A stretch of 64,000 nt of DNA from Isoetes taiwanensis (lineage: Eukaryota; Streptophyta; Lycopodiopsida; Isoetales; Isoetaceae): NCBI GenBank assembly GCA_021234155.1, contig JAJEKV010000054.1, positions 496,001-560,000 on the forward strand, read 5' to 3'. This document shows, piece after piece, positions 31,212-43,009 of the stretch. The notes under the pieces are model-generated. The model worked only from the letters and a program-made list of their open reading frames with translations, was not told the DNA's origin and searched no databases. A program made the position numbers and the translations under genes. The number at the start of each line of letters is the position of its first letter. Position 1 is the stretch's first letter.

Positions 31212-31224
31212 TTCAAAGGGAGAA
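31212..31224 (+). promoter_or_regulatory. Element A polypurine tract
   Basis: TTCAAAGGGAGAA lies immediately before the 3' LTR start TGTGACG. It is the expected plus-strand primer. Confidence 0.85.
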
Positions 31225-31906
31225 TGTGACGTTCCACGTATTTATACGGTATACATACAAATATACTGACACGTCACACAACAGAGAGACGCTACCATGG
31301 GGTATTTTAACCTAGGGGGTTGACCTAAAAGGGATTAATTAATAAAGGGTTAATTAAAGGTTAATTACCTATAATTAAGGAAGTATTATTTAATTAACTC
31401 AATTAAGTTAATTAAGTTAGGATAATTGATTAATTAGCTACTTGGCCAAATTCGATTGGCCAGTAGGAGGATTCTAACTTGGGGCATCAAATTGGATCCC
31501 TATCCCATTTGGACCCCAAATCGAACCAAGAGTAGGAGCTGCTGAGCGCCCAAGTTGCTTGAAGATGGAGATGCCACATGATAATGGATCTAGCAGAAAT
31601 TCGGGTTAATGGATAGACTAGTTTGATATCTCTAGGGCTAGCGCCTCAGTCAGTCTTCTCTGGTTGTCTTTGTCTAGGATTAACCCTTCTTTGATACTTA
31701 GGATTATGTTTCAATTATGGATTATGCTTTGTGATGTATGGATGGATGAATCTATGGTTGTATCTCTGTTAGCCCTCCGTAAAGCAGGGTTTAAAGAGGG
31801 GGGTAGAGACCTCTGTACCTTATGTTCATAGTATGCTCCTAGTAGTTCCCCTAGTACCCAGTACTTGCGGCCTGTGCACAAGAGACCACCGAGCCGTGGA
31901 TGCTAT
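31225..31906 (+). repeat. Element A 3' LTR, part 1
   Basis: Aligns with 5324-5995 of the 5' LTR. It is interrupted after GGATGCTAT by element B; GCTAT (31902-31906) is duplicated at 43614-43618. Confidence 0.93.
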
Positions 31907-32501
31907 TGTTTGGGGTCTGGGTTCGGGAACTCCTGCAAGACAGCCCTCTGTGAGGACCCTTGGATCTAACAGGAGAATCCGGGAGCTATGTCACGCGGGA
32001 TTTTGCAAGGAAGAACAAGAAAAAAGAGAAAAGTGGAACAACAAGAACAATGAGATCACAAATATAAGCTTCCTTGATGTCAATGAAGATACATGAGCTC
32101 TCGCAATAGAGAGAAAACTGAACTGAGACAAGACTCAAAACTCATCTAAAACTCATGTGCTAACTCTACTCATATATATAGTACAATGGCCTTTGGCCCA
32201 ATATAGACACTTTGTCAGATCTCGGTGCCGACTCCTGGAAGGAGGCCCCGATTTGCGGTGAATGGCGGTGCCTGCCTCTTGAAAAGCTCGAAATCACGCC
32301 GACGCCGATGATGCGCAGGCGGGCCGTCACTTGTCTGAGCGCCGCCTCTTGTTGACGCCAGGCGTGGTCTTTGTCTGCGTGGTCTGCTTGGTCTTCTGCT
32401 AAGCCTTTGACGACTAACCCGTGCCTGGTTGCGGGCTCTTGGCCTTGACTTGGTCCGTTGTATGCATGAATAGTCCTGTACCAGGAGGCACAGGACTAAC
32501 A
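31907..32501 (-). repeat. Element B 3' LTR
   Basis: In plus coordinates it starts TGTTTGGGGTCTGGG and ends AGGACTAACA, followed by CTCCCCCCC, the complement of the polypurine tract. A TATA-like ATATATATAG lies near 32173. Confidence 0.95.
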
Positions 32502-33360
32502 CTCCCCCCCACCAAACGACACTCAGGTTAAAGAAATGGAGGAAGTGATTCCGATGGCGGGAATCCAGCAGTTTGAAAATGATCCTCACGGGAATGAGGA
32601 CGGGCGCCATTATGGTAATGGGCAATGAGGCTGACAGCACCTCACATGCCCATTACTAGTTTGAAAGGAGTGTGGCCAGTAGCTATTTTGAAACTAGTGT
32701 TGTAGGCCCAAAGAACAGTAGGCAACTTTTCTTGCCAATCTGTGCGAGAAGCGTCACAAATTTTCTTTAGAACAGTGATGAGAGTTTTGTTGGTACTTTC
32801 AGCCAAGCCATTGCCTTGAGGATAATAAGGTGTACTCTTCCGATGTTGGATGTGAAGATAATCCGTCAGCTCCTTGATGGTGTGATTGACAAAATGCACA
32901 CCACGATCACTAACAAGTTTCGTGGGACAACCAAAACGCGTGATGATGTGCGTGTAGAGAACCTTGGTTGTGCTGGCAGCAGTGTTGTCTGGAAGTGCAC
33001 AAGCTTCCGCCCATTTAGTAGCATAATCCGTGATGACCAGAATATAACGGGCACGGGTGTGCCGCGCCGGTGGGTCCATGGGCCCCACAAAATCCATTCT
33101 CCATTTGCTGAAGGGGTGTGGTGTTGCGACCGGCGTCAAGGGAAGAGCGTCACGGGCCGTGGGCTTTCCCACACGCTGACAGACGTCACACGTGTGAGCA
33201 TAAGCGTGGGCATCTTTAAAAAGCGTGGGCCAGAAGTATCCTGCCAAAAGAATTTTGCGGGCTGTGGCGTCACCACTAAAATGACCACCACCAAGCCCAT
33301 CGTGAGCTTGTCGAACAATGTCGGGCACTTCATGAGGGAGGACACAACGTCGGAGGACCA
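32502..33360 (-). pseudogene. Element B integrase, C-terminal part deleted
   Basis: 32502-32640 is a remnant of the extra-ORF end. From 32642 upward the minus strand encodes the integrase zinc finger (CDVCQRVGKP) and the D, D, E core (WRMDFVGPMDP, LVSDRGVHFVN, GNGLAESTNK), then stops after GHTPFKLV where the deletion begins. On the other side the frame is cut by the CACTA-like insertion at the codons for GKDM. Confidence 0.88.
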
Positions 33361-33649
33361 TGTCACAACAAGAGAATGGACATTTAGCGGCGCGGCTTGC
33401 GGCGTGCAGGCGACGTGGACGTCGCGAAATAACGCGGACCATGCGACGTCCGCGCGAACACGTCGCATCGCGACGTGTGGTCGCGACGCCCGACAATCGC
33501 GACGCGGGCGGACCATCACGCCCAGTGCACCACGTCGCATCGCGTGCGTCACTTTTGTGCGACGTGACGTCGCGTGCGACGTGACGTCGCGCGGGACGTG
33601 ACGTCGCGCGGGACGTCTGCTGGACGTCTAGTGTACTTTGTTCTTTTTG

Positions 33650-35700
33650 GAGAACAAGGGTGGTCTTCTGGCCACGAAAGTTGGTCCCTGTGGTAATGTC
33701 GATATTCGAGTCCATTGGAAGAGCCAAATCATGGTTTTGAGAGGGGAAATTGCTCGTCCATCGCCGGAGGGCCTTCGTGAAGAGAACTTTTGTGGCGGCA
33801 TGTGAGCTCTGGAAGACTCGAGCTATTTCATCGTGCACCAACATCGCATATCCTAGTGAAATGTTTTTCTCATGTCCGCACCGCAAGACGCTGTAACCGC
33901 GCTTGTAAAAATTCCACCTTTTTTTAGTTATCGTTCTTTTGCATTCATGCTTCATAAATTCGTAATTAATGCATGGTATGGAATTAAATTCGATTTTTTG
34001 TCGGTTGGCTTCCTATGTCATCCCCAAAGATACAGGCAAATTTTTAGAATTTCCGGATAAAGTTTCGATCAAATAGGTAGCATTGGAACGGTCTAGGCTG
34101 ACTGTTGTCAAGCAAGAGTAGCAAGACATTCATAAATTCGTAATTAATGCATAGTAAGGAATTAAATTTGATTTTTTGTCGTGAGGCTTCTTAAGTCATC
34201 GCCAACGATATGCCGGTTTTCAAAATTTCGCACAAAGGTTTAGATCAAAGTGTTTGCATTAGTACGGTCCGGGCTGACTGTTGTTGGGCGTACCGAGTGG
34301 GCACACTTGCCCAAGTCAAACAAGGCGGGGACCTTGCAAGGCCGCCTCATTAGAGGGGAGAGTCCAGAACCCCAAGAGGCGAGCCACAAAAGTTTCCGAG
34401 GCGAGCCTTTCTGGCGGGCTCCTGGAGGGCGACGCTAAAGACCACACTCGGGATCTCGGTTCCCCTATCCGACCGTTGAATCCTTCGTTCAAGGGCCCCT
34501 GTCCTCGATAAGGTCCAAAAATCCAACATCCGTCCGTGAGAACTTATCAAACCGCTGAAGCGCCCCGCGATCGACCGTAGAAACCAAAGTGTTTTGTCGT
34601 TCGGACATTGCGGAGGCTCTGCAGATGGCGATTCGACTTAGCCACATCGTCCGGGAGGCCGAAATTACCCTAGAGACCAAGTTGCATGGTCGGGTTTTGC
34701 AAAAGAAAGAAACACTTACGCCCTACGTTAAAAGATTCGGATGACCACCTCCTAGGCCAATTGACTACGAGTGTGTTGGACATGAGATAGTTTGACGCTA
34801 CCTCGAAGGGTGGTCTTTTGGCCATGAAACTTGGTCCCTGTGGCAATGTCGACGTCCGAAGTCCATTGGCGAGCGAATCACGATTTCGGAGAGGGGAAGT
34901 TGCCCGTCCGTTGCCGGGGCCTTCGGGGAGAGGACTTTGGGGCAAGCCGCCTTCGGATGGTTTTAGGGTCCGTGCTCAAGGCCAACACCCCCCTCTACGC
35001 CAAGACACGCCGCAAGATCCTAGTCGAATCGACAAGGATAGAGCCCCTCCAAACGTAAACCCTATGAGTTGCCGTGTTCTAGCGGTGGTTTGGCGTTTTG
35101 GGTGCCGAAGTTTTGGTCCTTTGCACTTGGGACTTGGCCGATAAGATGGGTTGAGAAGCGAAGCAAGGGGAACTGACGGAATGGAGTTTGGATCTGTACT
35201 CCTCCCGTTGTGGCAGTTAGAAGTAAAGGGCAGCTTTTGCAGTAGCAAGACATTCATAAATTCGTAATTAATGCATAGTACGGAATTAAATTCTGATTTT
35301 TTGTCGCCAGACTTCCTAAGTCATCGCCAACATACTGAGGCCCGAGTTTTCAAAATTTCCGGACAAGGTTTAGATCAAAGTGTTTGCATTAGAACGGTTA
35401 AGGCAGCTGTTGTTGGCAGGCCGAGCAGGCACACTTGCCCAAGTCAAACAAGGCCAGGACCTTGCAAGGCCACCTCATTAGAGGGGAGAGTCCGGACCCC
35501 AGGAGGCGAGCCCCAAAAAGTTTTTCCGAGGACCTTTCTCGGGCGCTCCCGGGGGCCAGACGCTTAAAGACCACACTCCCGGATCTCGGTTCCCCTATCC
35601 GACCGTTGAATCCTTCGTTCAAGGGGCCTCGTTCGATAAGGGCCAAAACAATCCAACATCCGTCCGGGAGAACTTATCAAACCGCCACCCCAGGCTCAAA
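33650..35700. repeat. Duplicated blocks inside the CACTA-like element
   Basis: A block with CATAAATTCGTAATTAATGC occurs at about 33943, 34128 and 35250. A 320-bp GC-rich block (CCCAAGTCAAACAAGGC to CAAACCG) occurs at about 34300-34560 and 35430-35690. Another (GGTGGTCTT to GGGGAA) occurs at about 33655-33800 and 34805-34950. Together they form a diverged duplication of about 1.1 kb. No gene is recognised in it. Confidence 0.75.
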
Positions 35701-35919
35701 CACGCCACCCCAGGCTCAAACATTCGTAAGTAGTAGCAATAGAAGATTGGTTAAATCCAGAATGTGATTTTGACTGCATATATGGCTCCGGGAATGTCCA
35801 AATTAGCATAAGGACAAACTTTCATGACCATCGATGAAAAAAGGCACCAAAAATTAAAAAGTGTTAGACGTCGCTATAACAAAAAATACGTCATGGGACG
35901 CCGTCGATGCGACGTTAAA

Positions 35920-36000
35920 CCGTATATACGATTTTGAAATCGTATATACAATTTTGAAATCGTATATACGATTTCAAAATCGTATATACGATTTCAAAAT
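35920..36000. repeat. Palindromic 20-bp tandem repeat
   Basis: About four copies of CGTATATACGATTTCAAAAT or its inversion-like variant, mixing the palindromes ATCGTATATACGAT and ATTTCAAAAT/ATTTTGAAAT. It is flanked by GACGTC motifs. Confidence 0.85.
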
Positions 36001-36189
36001 TACGTCACTTTATCTGACGACGTCGCATCTTGACGCCGTGTGTTTTTTATCCGTCCCGCCGTCTTTTAGGGACCATTCCTAGGCTTCCTTCTATCGACTA
36101 TTTTGGGCGATCTTGCGTACGACCTTGAACGACTTGCAAGCACTCTTTTTAAGGTTAGTAGATCATGCTTTTTGGATTGAATGGTTTTT

Positions 36190-36570
36190 TGGATTGAATG
36201 ATTTAGTGTAGATTTCAAATTTTTTTTTCTATCTCTTTCCTTCTTTTTCTTCTTCTTGTTTCTGCATTCTTCTTCTTTTTCCTTCTTTCCTCATTTCTTT
36301 CTTCGATTCTTCCCTTATTTCACTCTTCCATTCTTCCATTCTTCTATCTTCTTCCATTTCATTCTCTTATTTCTTCCATTCTTCTCTTTCTTCCCCTAAT
36401 TTCTTTTTTCTCCTCTTTCCCCTTCTCTTCTTTCTCCCACCCTTCTCTTCTTCTTTGATTCATTCATTTTTTTTTTTTCTTTTTTGTTTTAATATTTCTT
36501 CATCTTTTTTTTTTTTTTGTTTCTTCTTCGATCTTTTTTTCCGTTGTTCTTATTCTTCTAACTCTTTGTT
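36190..36570. repeat. Pyrimidine-rich tract
   Basis: About 380 bp of almost pure C/T (TTCTTC, TTTCTTCC and T runs). It is a low-complexity tract with no coding content. Confidence 0.9.
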
Positions 36571-36683
36571 GCTTTCTATTTCGATTTGGACCCTCAGGAT
36601 CTTGTTACACACGCCCTTCTTTTTGGTAAGTTGATCGCTTGCATTTTATTTTTATAATTTTAAGCAGGTTAAAAAAAATTGAT

Positions 36684-36975
36684 GGAGTGGCTTGTTCAAG
36701 GGCACGGGTCGGCTCCACCTAGAGTGGGGAGGACCATGTACCCGGGTTCGAAGTCCACTTCACTACGATCATATATTTTTCCTAGGTTAAGGAGTGGCTT
36801 GTTCAAGGGCACGGCCGGCTCCACCTAAAGTGGAGAGGGCCACGTACCCGGGTTCAAGTCCACAGCCACTTGTTATTTTTAGGTTTAAAATAAAATTGTA
36901 GTGGCTTGTTCAAGGGCACAGTGAGGCTCCACTCACAGTGGAGACGACTGGTGTTCGGGTCCAAGTCGACTTTTC
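36684..36975 (+). repeat. Three tandem tRNA-like 108-bp units
   Basis: Units start near 36685, 36792 and 36900, each with AGTGGCTTGTTCAAGGGCAC, a CTCCAC/GTGGAG hairpin and a pol III B-box-like GGGTTCAAGTCC (exact in the second unit). The second unit also closes with AGCCACT, complementary to its start. A normal T-stem is missing, so these are not functional tRNAs; they look like a degenerate SINE-type repeat. Confidence 0.5.
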
Positions 36976-37089
36976 TTGTAATTCTTAGGTAGAGGTGGCC
37001 AAATCTAGCTTATAACCCTAAAGCATATGTTAGCCAACTCTAGCTTTTAATCCGACTAATCCAGATTTGGAAGGGGCTCATTTCGATGA

Positions 37090-37475
37090 TGGGGGGAGCT
37101 ACTTCGAAAAAGAAGGTACATGACCTAGTCATAGTCTTATTTTTATTCTTTTGTTTTGTGTTAATCTATCGATTTATAGAAAAGGCAAAGAGTGATTGCA
37201 AAATTGAAGTCGAATGCCAAAAAATTGGGAGGCGATTGGTCAAAGGTCCCTAAACCACTTAATCTGTCCATAAGGAAGATATCAAGGTATTTGTTATTTG
37301 TTGCCATTCGTTCAATTCGAAATAAGACATTTAACTTGTCATGTTGTATTCCTTGCAATCAGATCACTTTCGAACGTGCAAAGGATTCCAAGAAAAACAT
37401 CCGCCTCCCTGGTTTGCTAAGGCAACTTCAAACAAACAATTCCGCCTCACTTGGGTTACGGCGTAGAAATAGATT
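37090..37475 (+). other. Exon-like segments in the CACTA-like element
   Basis: ATGATGGGGGGAGC opens a short frame ending AAGAAG, then GTACATG. After TTTATAG a second frame encodes KRQRVIAKLKSNAKKLGGDW and on to ATATCAAG, then GTATTTG. A third segment follows CAATCAG (FQEKHPPPWF in one frame). The exon/intron rhythm suggests a captured or eroded gene, but the third junction does not keep one open frame. Not recognised. Confidence 0.35.
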
Positions 37476-38088
37476 CGTAAGTGCTATAAACTCTTAGTTC
37501 ACGTTAACTTTCAATGTCATTGTCTAATATTGGTCGTATTGTTATAGAATTGGCTATACGGGTTTTCCCCTAACAGGGAACACGTAAAGATAGCCACTAC
37601 TCGCCTCTTGTATATGATATTGTAACTAACTATTAAAATTCTTTCCTTTTTTTTTTTTAATTTTTTTTTAAATTTTTTTTAAATTTTTTTTTTATTTTTT
37701 TTTTCGTCCACCACGTCGCACGCGACGCCATGCCGTCGACGCCGACGTCGAGCGACGAGTCCGCGTCACGAGTCGAACACGTCCCGCGGCGACGTCCGAA
37801 GCGACGCCGCCGTCGCGACGCCGCGACGCATCGCCGCGCGCGACGCGGTTCCGTGAACGACGTCGTGAGGCGTGCGGCGACGCCGACGGCGTCGATAGGC
37901 GTCGTTCGGGACGTCGCTATAGACGTCGCTAAATGACCCTTTTCTTGTTGTGTGTCTTTGCCGCGTTTGTAGAGATGACCTGCAACCATAGTGTAGTCAC
38001 GGACTTCTCGGAGGAATTGACGCCGGCGTGAGCGAACCTTTTCGGGAGAGAGCGTCGGATCTTCTGGAGGAAGAGCACCAGTGAGAAG

Positions 38089-38335
38089 CAAGGGGGATTC
38101 ACTCATGTATAAGGGGGATATGCCATCTGCGTGCATGGGGTGGCAAAAAACCCCCCTGTATATGGATCTTTAAAAGCAAATTTTGACCCCTTTTGAATAA
38201 AAATTACATAGGATAGTGCAAAAAATACCAGAAAAAGGACCCCCTGCCGACCGTATATGTACGAAAATGGGTCCAAAAAACCCCCTTCCCGTGCATGCAG
38301 ATGGGTTATACGCCCAAAACTGTGAACCCCCCTTG
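38089..38335. mobile_element. 247-bp hAT-like MITE
   Basis: The ends CAAGGGGGATTCAC and, inverted, CAAGGGGGGTTCAC form a 14-bp TIR with one mismatch. The 8-bp TSD GTGAGAAG flanks it (38081-38088, 38336-38343), and the empty site is present in D near 52480. It is rich in homopolymeric CCCCC/GGGGG and has no ORF of its own. Confidence 0.88.
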
Positions 38336-39696
38336 GTGAGAAGATATTGCTGAAAGTTGTGAAACCAATGGGGCATGGCCGTGACCAGGAATAATTGAGC
38401 ATCTGGAAAGGCGTCAGAAACACCCGTGGAGGGATTATCCGTGTGGATGTGTGAAAGATAATCAGGCACCACATGAGACTTGCCTGCCTTGTGAACAATT
38501 TCGAAGGGAGCGAATTCTTGCAGAAGAAGGACCCAACGAGCAATGCGTCCCGTGGGCGTGGCTTTGTTGATCAAATAAAGGAGAGCTTGATGATCAACAA
38601 AGAACTTGATCTGGCTTCCCAACAAATAATGTCGGAAACGTTGGACACAGAAAACTAAACCCAAAGCTTCCCGTTCTGTGGCAGAATAGTTGCGCTCAGC
38701 AGGATTGAGTTTCCTGCTGGCATAGCGGATTGGTTTATCCGTGGTTTCATCATAGGCCTGAGAGAGAACAGCACCAATGGCGAAAGCAGAGACGTCAACA
38801 TGAACATGGAAAGGCTTGTCCCATTGAGGAGGAACAAGGACCGGGGCCTGAGTTAGTAACAGCTTCAACTGCTAAAAAGCAGCTTCCGCTTGGGAATTCC
38901 AAGCCCAAGTGGATTCATCCCCCGTGAGTTTATGAATGGGGTCAGCGATAGCTACAAGTCCAGGAATGAAGGTGGAATAGTAATTTACTTTACCTAGGAA
39001 AGAGCGTGTCTCTTTGATATTAGATGGTGCATGAGCTTTCAGTACACAACTGATTTTGGCGGGATCCGTGGTGATGCCTTCTTGACTGACCACATGACCC
39101 AACAGAACACCTGAGGTGACGCAGAAAGTGCACTTCTCAGGATTGAGACTGATGCCAGATTCATCGCATTTTTGAAAGACAAGCTCCAATTTGTCCAAAT
39201 GATCAACCATGGAGCTGTAAGCAGAAAAATCATCTTGAAAGATCTGAAGAAAAGGTTTATCCTTCATAAAGTCTTGAAAGACGGATAACATGATGCGCTG
39301 AAAAGTTGAAGGAGAGTTTGACAACCCAAAAGGGACCACCTTGTAGGCAAAAGTGCCCCACGGGGTAGTGAAAGTTGTTTTGAGTTGATCTTCTTGCTTG
39401 ATAGAAATTTGATTGTACCCCGAAAAACCATCCATGAAAGAGTACATCTCATGACCAGCAACTTCTTCCAGAACCTGGTCAGTGAAGGGAAGCGGAAAGT
39501 GATCACGCTCCGTGGCTTGATTGAGTTTTCGGTAATCCACGCAAACGCGGATCTTACCATTGTGTTTGAGAGCAATGACGATGGGGCTCACCCATTCAGA
39601 ATGTTTGACCTCATAAATCAGGCCAGCAGCCAAGAGTTTGTCAATTTCGGCCTTGACGCGGTCACGGTAATTTGGGTTGAGCCGGTACTGTCGTTG

Positions 39697-39699
39697 CTA
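39697..39699 (-). promoter_or_regulatory. In-frame UAG between protease and RT (B)
   Basis: The minus strand reads CCAATC TAG CAACGACAG, at the same position and with the same downstream context as in C and D. The frame is open on both sides. Confidence 0.7.
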
Positions 39700-42600
39700 G
39701 ATTGGGCGGGCATCAGGTTTGGTAGGAATGGTGAGTTCCCCCAATTCGCGTTTGATACCTCGAAGGTCTTTGTAGCTCCAAGCAAAAATATGTTTGAATT
39801 TCTTGAACAGCGTCACAGCGCGTGCTTTATAGGTCGGTGGAAGTTGAGCAGCTAAGCGGACGGGTTGATTGTTTCCAATGTCCACAATTTCCACTTCTGG
39901 AGTTTGAATATGAGGAACAACCTCCGTGTCTTGAACATGATGAGCAGGAGGCTGAAGCATGACAGGAGGTGCAGTATTTTGCGTGGTGAAGAAAAGAGGC
40001 TGCTGAGCGGCATCAAGCAAAGGTTGCTTCATGACAGCATGAACATCGACTGTCTCGGAAGAAGAAAGTGGGTCAGAAAAATGATCAAGATGTTGAATGC
40101 GATTGCAGGAAGCCAGGTAAGGGTCCAAAAGAGCGGCCACAACCTGGTCCTGGTCTAGCGTCAGGTCACCCCAAGGATCAACATACTCAGGGTAAGACGA
40201 GAGAGGGAGACCCGCTGGAGGAGCTTGAACATGATAGATATTTTGGGCTTCTTCAGAGTCCTGTCCGAGATGGAGGGTTCAGCATTCTCAACAGAGATTA
40301 ATTGGCCAGTTTCGAGATCCATCGTGGCATTGAGATGGCCATCGGTGATGACAAGTTGGTCCGTGGCCCAGTAGTGAATACTCTTGGCCTGGCGAAGAAA
40401 AGGTCTGCCAACAAGCATTTCATAATCACCAGGATCCTCTCCTGCTTTCCAAACTCCAAATTCCAAAGGGAATTTGAGATCACCAATGCTGATATGTAGA
40501 AGAGGAGTGACGCCTTGAGGTCGCGTGATATGGCCATTGGCCAACTTGATGTCATAAGGGGCACGATACAATTGTTTGATGCCCAATTGTTTCCAGAGCT
40601 TATCAGTAATGAGATTGACAGCACTACCACCATCAATTTGAACATGATTGACTTGCTGATTGCCCACCGTGGCATGCACCGTGGGTGTTGAAGTGGCGAC
40701 AGCTCCAACCAGAACCGTGGGAAGAGGTAACTGATCTTTGAGAGCCGGACAGAGTTTCAAAATGGTGGCCAGGCTCAAAGGAATCTTGATCTTGGCAAGT
40801 TCTTCCTGAAGTTCCAACGGAACATGTGAAAAAGGGTCCGCAGGGTCTAGTGGAGCCGGAGTCTGTGGTAAAGAAGCTGAGACTTCTTTGAGAAGCTCGA
40901 CTTCAGCAACAATATTTGGATACGTGTGAGAGCGGGCACCAGTGGATGATGACGGCTCGGCCTGACGCTGCTGAGCACGAGTGGTGGCATGAACATTTGC
41001 CAAGGTTCGACCTTTCGCAGCCTGCATGAGTTTCAGAATACTTTGTCTCACTTTAGGCATGACGTGAGGCATAAGTTTGTCAAGATCAGGGGCAAAGTGA
41101 ACTTTTTTGTCATCCTCATGAGGGATGGTGTCCACAGCAAAAGCAGGTTGCGTGTCGTGTGGAATGATAGTCAAAGGGCGTGAAGCCCGAGCGTGACGCG
41201 CGACAAGACCAACCCAGTTAGACTGCTGGACAGGAGGGTTGAGAGCCTGATAAATCTCCTCCTGAGCTTGTTGATCCATAGGATTGGAAGTAGACACAGC
41301 TTGCTGAGGTCGCTGTTGTTGAGGTGGTCGAGGAGGCTTTCTCAAAACAGGACGAGGGCCTTGTTTACCGTTAGCCACCCAGAGTTGATAAGCCGTGAGA
41401 CGGACAGAAGCTGGTTGATTTGAACCCGGAAGTTGAACTTGAACTTCAGGAAGCTGAGGACACGCCGTGGTGGTGTGACCCCATTCATGACAATGATAAC
41501 ATTGAGCTTTTGAAGGATCAAAGGGAGGACGGTTGTTTGGTCCCCGTGGCTGCTGAGATTGCTGCTGTTGTTGATACTGCTGCGGTCGTTGGGACTGATA
41601 TTGCTGAGGCTGATAGTTCTGTTGTGGTTGAGGCGTGGTCTGGACTTGAAAGACCATTTTATTGCGAAAAGGTATAGGATGAGAACGAGTGCATTCTTCC
41701 GTGGCATGATTGCACATATTGCATCGTTTGCAATGAGGAGGTCCATTGGAGGCGTTGCATTCATTGGCCAGATGACCTTGATATTTGCAAATAGTACACC
41801 AGATGTGAGCGCGTTGTGGATTGGCTTGCTGAGGTTGAACAGAGTTCTGGGGAACCATGACGGGTGGCATGAAGGGGAGTTCATGAAGAGCGACACCCCG
41901 TGAAGAAACGTTGACTGAGTGATTGACCAATTCAATGGCCTGCTCCAGAGACTTTGGACGCAGGTATTCGGTCATTAGGCGAATAGCAGGAGGAAGACCC
42001 TGCAGATCCTGTAGTTTACTGACGAGAATGTGAAGACGGTCCGCAAAATCCCTGGCAGACTCTGTGAGCTCTTGTTGAAGGTCATTGAGTTGCTTGAGGA
42101 GTAACTGATCATCGTCCGTGGTGCCATAATGAGACAGGAAGGCAGTTTTCATTTCTTGCCAACTCTGTTTCCAGTGACTTTTGTTGGCCATTAACCACTG
42201 GTGAGGGGCGCCTCGTAGCGTGGTCGAAAAGATATCGAATTTTAGTTGTGGCTGTGCATGACCATTCAGAATGGCCAAGGCTTCAAATTCCTCCATGTGG
42301 GCTTGAGCACTCTGATCCAGAAGTTTGCCTTTAGTGTTACCGAAAGTTGGATAAGTCAGCTTCAAATTAGGAGTGGGAGGTGAAGATGGAACTGACGCAT
42401 AGATAGGTGGATTCGGTGGAGGATAAGCGGAAGTATAGAGAGGTGGAACTGTCTGAGGCGGAGAGCCAGGAGGCGGAACAGAAAAAACATGAGGTCCAGC
42501 AAAAGCAACATCTGGTGGGGAAGGGCCTTGGGAGCCGTCCACATTAGGCTTGAGATCAGTGGTTTGATAAACAGGAAGAGCATGCTGAAAGGATGGAGAA

Positions 42601-42995
42601 GACTGAAAGTCGTGAGCGTGGGAAGGGCCAAAAGACACTTGATGGTAGCCCATCCCACCCGGAGGTGAAGAAGGTTGTGACGGAAGAGGGGTGTGACCTG
42701 AAGGAATATTGGTATAGGTGCTGTCAGGAGTCTGAAAATAGTGAGGCATGGGCTGAACAGGGGTATGTTGTGGAGATTGCGGTTGGGAACAATGACGACA
42801 CACCGGGGGAGACCCTGGGCGAGAATGGACACGAGGGGTAGGAGGTGCCGACTGAGCTCTTGAGCGGATACGACCTCCCTCGATGGCATAAGCAGTGTCA
42901 TACATATCCCTAACAGCCTCGCGTCGTTGATGGCGCTCGAGACAAGCCGCCGTTTGGCAGAGGAGTTCTTCAGGAGTGAAACCTCGAGTGGACAT
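39700..42995 (-). CDS. gag: Element B gag-protease (one frameshift)
   Basis: ATG at 42995 (MSTRGFTPEELLCQ). A 944-codon frame covers the Pro-rich leader, capsid region, three CCHC knuckles (CTICKYQGHLANEC, CKRCNMCNHATEEC, CYHCHEWGHTTTAC) and the protease (IDGGSAVNLIT). One deletion near 40262 ends it at 40161; the last 150 or so codons, including IFAWSYKDLRGI, continue in the next frame to the UAG. A short deletion relative to C and D lies near the capsid end (about 42005). This is the best-preserved gag of the family in the window. Confidence 0.92.
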
Positions 42996-43009
42996 GATGG
43001 AAGAAAAAT

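Larger units (their letters stand above)
33364..37952. mobile_element. CACTA-like DNA transposon, 4.6 kb, non-autonomous
   Basis: The left terminus CACAACAAGAGAATGGACAT and the reverse complement of the right terminus CACAACAAGAAAAGGGTCAT form a TIR of about 29 bp with four mismatches. The 3-bp TSD TGT (33361-33363, 37953-37955) is exact, and the empty site is seen in D (near 52382). Both subterminal zones are dense in GCGACG/CGTCGC motifs. The 3-bp TSD and the CACNACAAGAAA-like TIR fit CACTA/En-Spm. No transposase is recognisable. The interior holds duplicated blocks, a CT-rich tract, tRNA-like repeats and exon-like segments. Confidence 0.88.
37956..39699 (-). pseudogene. pol: Element B RT-RNase H and start of integrase
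   Basis: RT follows the UAG at 39697-39699: RVCVDYRKLNQ, GFSGYNQI, FGLSNSPSTFQR, then FQDDFSAY (near 39225). An amber at about 38872 lies in QLKLLLTQAP. RNase H (DVSAFAIGAVLSQ, YLLGSQIKFFVDHQALLYL) continues to 38344. The MITE at 38089 then splits the segment before integrase, and the CACTA-like element cuts it at 37952. Confidence 0.9.

Noticed and set aside
33136-33955. Long minus-strand ORF running from integrase into the CACTA-like end
   Set aside because: The extension past 33360 is transposon sequence read in a chance open frame (Arg/Asp/Ala-rich from GCGACG repeats).
34300-34560. Ribosomal RNA-like GC-rich block in the CACTA-like element
   Set aside because: I could not match it to 5S, 5.8S, 18S or 25S landmarks; it is just one of two copies of an internal duplicated block.
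36792-36870. A functional tRNA gene
   Set aside because: Ends are complementary and a B-box is present, but the T-stem does not pair and the unit is tandemly repeated three times. Treated as a tRNA-like repeat.
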